9,086 nt of DNA from an uncultured Eubacteriales bacterium. GTDB taxonomy: Bacteria; Bacillota; Clostridia; UMGS1810. Made by a program: the position numbers and the translations under genes. The notes beneath the pieces were generated by a model. The model was not told the DNA's origin. It was given only the letters and a program-made list of their open reading frames with translations, and did not search any database. Of the stretch, positions 6,290 to 9,086 are shown in pieces (the stretch's first letter is position 1; the number at the start of each line of letters is the position of its first letter). The DNA is taken from positions 1-9,086 of the forward strand of contig USKN01000066.1 in NCBI GenBank assembly GCA_900555295.1, read 5' to 3'.

Positions 6290-8356
6290 TTAATCTTCAA
6301 CAAGCGTTGAGTTTTGCTGTTGTTCGTCCATTTCGCCCGGCTGCTGTTCAAACAGCTGTGCAAGCGTATCGGGATTTTGCAAAGTATCGGTTGATGTAAG
6401 CGGGTCGCCGTTGTTGCCGTACTGCGTTACACACACCGTTTGGTAAACCTGTTCGGGGTCGTGTTCTATAAGCAACGTGTTTGCGTTTATATAAACCGTT
6501 TTTTTGCGCTTTCCGTCAAGCACCACTTTACTGTGACGTGTAAAATGCTCGCCTGTTACATACATATACGAACCGAATTGGCGTACCGATTTTATTTTTA
6601 TATCGTCAATTCCAAACCTCATATCGACGGGTTTGTACGGAATTGCGTTTTCGTACGACTCCATATCGCCGTAAAGCATATCATACTCAAGAGTTTCGAG
6701 TATTTTTTGGTAGTTTCCGTTTTCGCTGAAATTTTGATGCAGTTTTGTTAAAATACCGTTGTTTATACCCACGCGCCCCAAAGTATATGCCGCAAGCTGA
6801 TATGCGCACAGGTTTTTTTCTTGTTTTTCCATTTCAAAGTTAGACCAAATAACATACTCGGTTTGATACAAATCATTGTTTTTAAGCATATCCGCCGTCA
6901 TTTCCACATTGGGCAAATGGTCGCCGTAAAATACTATTACGGTAGGCTCTTTGCTCTTTTTAAATACGTCGCATAAATCGCCCACAAATTTATCGGTTTC
7001 GTTAAGCTGGTTTAAATAATAGGTAAACGGTATTTCGTCGTCAGGATTTATAAATCCCGATGCGGTTATTTTCGCCTCATACCCCTCGGGCATTACCGAC
7101 GGATATTTGCCGTGAGGCTGTACCGATACCGCATATACAAAATCACGCTGTTTGTCGCTGTTTACCGCTTTTTGTATTTCTTCAATCAATACGTGGTCCT
7201 TTGCCCAGCCTATAGGGTTTTTTTCGGTGTTTTCCATATATTCAAGCGATGTAAACGTATCAAATCCCATATTGGGATATACAAGATATCGGCTGTAAAA
7301 CGACGCGCTGTGGTTATGTATTGCGTGCGTTTTATAACCAAGCTGCATTAAATTATAGTTAACCGTTTCGCACGTTTTGTTTTTAAGCACAGTTTTGTAC
7401 GGGTACTCGCCTGCGCCGAAATAGCCTATATTCATACCCGTTATAACTTCAAACTCCGTATTTGCCGTGCCCGCGCCGAATGACGGAACGGTTAAAAAGC
7501 CGTGCGAATAGTTTTCTTTAAGCTTTGTAAACTCGGGTACGGGGTTTTCGCTGTATGTTAAGTCCTTCATATAGTTGGCGTCAAAAAACGACTCAAGCTG
7601 AACCATAATAATATTTGGTTCCATTTTAGGCTCGTTGCTTGTTTGCCCTATCATTTCACGTATTTCGTCAACCGTTTTGGTTGAGTATTCTTTGGGCATA
7701 TCTATACCCCTGTCAACAACGCTTGTCGAAAAGCAAAAAACAAACCCGTACTCTCTGTATGCTATTACAAGGTTGCCTATTGTTGTTGAAATTGCACCTG
7801 TGCTGAGCAATGTTGTGGTAAGAAGTGCAAGCGCCGCACCCATACCCGCAAAATTTATAAGCGCATATTTAAAATTAACTTTAACTTTTTTGCCCTTAAC
7901 AAAACGGTATACCAAAAGTGCCACTATAGCGCAGAATATAACGGTTATTGCCGCAACCTGCCACGATTTTAAGTATACGTCAATAATGGTCCACACCGAG
8001 CTTAATATTTCAAAGTCGGTTGCCGAAAGCGGTGTAAGTCTGTAACTTCGTATACTATAGTTTATAATGCCGAGCGCAAGCCACAGCGACGAAATAATTA
8101 AATACCCCGCAAACTTTTTAGGTATAAAATTGGCTATACTTAAAGTAAACATAATAATGAGCGTATTGTACAAAAACACAACGGGATTATGTGCAAAAGT
8201 TGCAAATCCGCCAAGCACCGTACGTGCGCTCAATGCCTCTATTATAATATTTATAACAAAAGCAATCAAAAAAATGTTAACGGTATCTTTAAACGTTAAA
8301 TAAAACTTTTTTAAATATTGGTAAACATTACTTATGTATAATTTTGCTTTGTTCAT
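6290..8356 (-). CDS. LTA synthase-family membrane phosphotransferase (sulfatase fold)
   Basis: Polytopic membrane enzyme of the LtaS/alkaline-phosphatase superfamily, which moves glycerol-phosphate or similar groups onto cell-surface polymers outside the membrane. The 688-residue product has about five membrane segments (roughly 25-45, 57-77, 82-102, 132-152, 165-185) and then an extracellular catalytic domain. Visible metal and active-site motifs are PNIIMVQLESFFD (247-259, Glu255), GAGTANTEFEVITG (294-307, probable catalytic Thr297), SVQPHGKYP (411-419, His415) and VIVFYGDHLPN (473-483, Asp479/His480). After about 585 comes an unusual C-terminal extension. Its core, MYVTGEHFTRHSKVVLDG (598-615), resembles an IPT/TIG beta-sandwich, and it ends in a Gln/Glu-rich tail. 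The ATG at 8356 has AGGAGG (8371-8376) 14 nt upstream, a long spacing. A good promoter lies at 8395-8423. The exact substrate (lipoteichoic acid or another polymer) cannot be read from the sequence. Confidence 0.9.
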   Translation of the reverse strand: MNKAKLYISNVYQYLKKFYLTFKDTVNIFLIAFVINIIIEALSARTVLGGFATFAHNPVVFLYNTLIIMFTLSIANFIPKKFAGYLIISSLWLALGIINYSIRSYRLTPLSATDFEILSSVWTIIDVYLKSWQVAAITVIFCAIVALLVYRFVKGKKVKVNFKYALINFAGMGAALALLTTTLLSTGAISTTIGNLVIAYREYGFVFCFSTSVVDRGIDMPKEYSTKTVDEIREMIGQTSNEPKMEPNIIMVQLESFFDANYMKDLTYSENPVPEFTKLKENYSHGFLTVPSFGAGTANTEFEVITGMNIGYFGAGEYPYKTVLKNKTCETVNYNLMQLGYKTHAIHNHSASFYSRYLVYPNMGFDTFTSLEYMENTEKNPIGWAKDHVLIEEIQKAVNSDKQRDFVYAVSVQPHGKYPSVMPEGYEAKITASGFINPDDEIPFTYYLNQLNETDKFVGDLCDVFKKSKEPTVIVFYGDHLPNVEMTADMLKNNDLYQTEYVIWSNFEMEKQEKNLCAYQLAAYTLGRVGINNGILTKLHQNFSENGNYQKILETLEYDMLYGDMESYENAIPYKPVDMRFGIDDIKIKSVRQFGSYMYVTGEHFTRHSKVVLDGKRKKTVYINANTLLIEHDPEQVYQTVCVTQYGNNGDPLTSTDTLQNPDTLAQLFEQQPGEMDEQQQNSTLVED

Positions 8357-8394
8357 TATATGTTATATTGCCTCCTGTTACATTTATCATATCT

Positions 8395-8423
8395 ATTTTA
8401 ACACATAAGTAAATTTTTTTCAA
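8395..8423 (-). promoter_or_regulatory. Sigma-A promoter of the LTA-synthase-like gene
   Basis: On the minus strand, TTGAAA (8418-8423), a 17-bp spacer and TAAAAT (8395-8400), with TG one base before the -10. Each hexamer matches the consensus at 5 of 6. The predicted start is near 8388, which gives a leader of about 30 nt that contains AGGAGG (8371-8376). Confidence 0.8.
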
Positions 8424-8462
8424 GATATTTAACGCATAATAATAAATAATTTAATTTAGGTA

Positions 8463-8491
8463 TTGAAATAATCGCTTATAAGTGATACAAT
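8463..8491 (+). promoter_or_regulatory. Sigma-A promoter of the zinc-ribbon gene
   Basis: TTGAAA (8463-8468), a 17-bp spacer and TACAAT (8486-8491), with TG one base before the -10. Each hexamer matches the consensus at 5 of 6. The predicted start near 8498 falls inside a 9-bp tandem repeat. The two divergent -35 elements are only about 40 bp apart. Confidence 0.8.
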
Positions 8492-8518
8492 ATATAAAAT
8501 ATATAAAATATATAAAAT
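8492..8518 (+). repeat. Three tandem copies of a 9-bp AT-only repeat
   Basis: ATATAAAAT occurs three times exactly in tandem (8492-8500, 8501-8509, 8510-8518), followed by a partial copy. It starts right after the -10 element and covers the transcription start and early leader of the zinc-ribbon gene, ending 8 bases before its ribosome site AGAGG (8527-8531). Confidence 0.9.
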
Positions 8519-8540
8519 ATACGAAAAGAGGTAATTAATT

Positions 8541-8999
8541 ATGATTTGTCCACAGTGCGGAGCTTTGGTAGACGACGAGCTTAAAAATTGCGATAATTGC
8601 GGATATGAGTTCAACACACCGGATGTTGCTGCCGAAACAGACGAGTCCGATTACAATATAACAAAAAACGTACCCGCCTTAAAGCAGCCAATGCCCGAGC
8701 CGCCAAAAAGAGCTAATACGGCACCCGTAAACTTTTACAGGCTGTTTATATGTATATGCGCCGCGGCAATTGCCGTTTTAAGTTTTTATGGCGCACATTA
8801 TATAGCGCGTGCCGCAGTAAGCTTAAATTCAATACAAATATCGGCGGCACAGTCCATATTCGGCTTCGGTACGTCCGACAATACCACCTACTACCAAAAC
8901 TTGGGCGTAATATTTTACGGTTTTGCTTATTTTGTACGTGCGGTGGGAGTTGGACTTGCGGGAATAATTCTTGCCATAGGATTAAAAAAGCAAAAATAA
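8541..8999 (+). CDS. Zinc-ribbon protein with two membrane segments, function unknown
   Basis: The 152-residue product starts with a compact zinc ribbon, CPQC (3-6) and CDNC (17-20), that is Cx2C-x10-Cx2C. This is the common N-terminal zinc-ribbon type of many small Bacillota membrane proteins. A polar, Pro-rich linker follows (about 25-62). Two hydrophobic segments at about 66-84 and 122-147 are probable transmembrane helices, joined by a loop with Ser/Asn/Tyr-rich residues, and the protein ends in LKKQK. Only the ribbon is recognisable and the molecular role is unknown. If the ribbon is cytoplasmic, as usual for such proteins, the loop would be outside. The ATG at 8541 has AGAGG 9 nt upstream and a strong promoter at 8463-8491. 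The gene is divergent from the LTA-synthase-like gene, and the shared control region could mean joint regulation, although that is not shown. Confidence 0.85.
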   Translation: MICPQCGALVDDELKNCDNCGYEFNTPDVAAETDESDYNITKNVPALKQPMPEPPKRANTAPVNFYRLFICICAAAIAVLSFYGAHYIARAAVSLNSIQISAAQSIFGFGTSDNTTYYQNLGVIFYGFAYFVRAVGVGLAGIILAIGLKKQK

Positions 9000-9017
9000 A
9001 GGCTAAAAACTCAAAGG

Positions 9018-9041
9018 GGTCTGTAGCAAAATGCACAGACC
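9018..9041 (+). terminator. Stem-loop after the zinc-ribbon gene, with TGYAGCAAAAWGC motif
   Basis: GGTCTGT (9018-9024) and ACAGACC (9035-9041) pair perfectly over 7 bp. Inside, GCA and TGC can add three more pairs after one bulged A. The structure begins 18 nt after the stop codon. A T-rich stretch (9051-9060) follows about 10 bases later, further away than in a classical intrinsic terminator. The bases 9022-9034 read TGTAGCAAAATGC, the third sense-oriented copy of the motif found after dnaK and after the LTA-synthase-like gene. The rest, to 9086, holds a short CCCCT/AGGG repeat and no gene. Confidence 0.5.
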
Positions 9042-9086
9042 GCATAAAGCAATATTTTTCTAAAGCCCCTAAAAGAGGGTGTAGAA

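Noticed and set aside
8492..8518. Tandem repeat as a CRISPR array
   Set aside because: Units are 9 bp with no spacers and no cas genes nearby.

Overview
The window is a chromosomal segment from a low-to-moderate GC Gram-positive bacterium, most likely of the class Clostridia (Bacillota). Four things support this: the gene order hemW-hrcA-grpE-dnaK-dnaJ, HrcA/CIRCE control, a DnaK of 615 residues without the extra segment found in Gram-negative DnaK, and an LTA-synthase-family membrane enzyme. Nothing in the sequence fixes the genus.

Layout, right to left on the minus strand: an LTA-synthase-like membrane phosphotransferase (6290-8356), hemW (5084-6208), hrcA (3855-4886), grpE (3230-3796), dnaK (1333-3180) and dnaJ (48-1208). 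One gene lies on the plus strand (8541-8999), divergent from the LTA-synthase-like gene, and encodes a zinc-ribbon protein with two membrane segments. The 184-bp divergent gap holds two well-formed sigma-A-type promoters, one in each direction, each with -35, 17-bp spacer and extended -10.

The heat-shock operon has its own promoter at 4952-4980 (TTGACA, 17 bp, TATTTT). A CIRCE operator directly downstream (4917-4943) has one perfect arm and one degraded arm. HrcA would bind CIRCE and repress the operon that encodes it. DnaK, DnaJ and GrpE form the Hsp70 folding cycle: DnaJ delivers clients and triggers ATP hydrolysis, and GrpE releases ADP. dnaJ is set off from dnaK by a 124-nt gap with three consecutive inverted repeats. 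hrcA, grpE and dnaJ start at GTG and dnaK at ATG.

The genes themselves are ordinary, and I see no undescribed multi-gene system, mobile element, CRISPR array, tRNA or rRNA. The best non-routine signal is in the gaps. A 13-base motif, TGYAGCAAAAWGC, lies 12 to 22 nt after the stop codons of three different genes, each time in sense orientation and inside an inverted repeat. Two copies share identical 10-base arms. This looks like a lineage-specific 3'-end or dispersed palindromic element. The LTA-synthase-like protein also has an uncommon C-terminal extension resembling an IPT/TIG domain.
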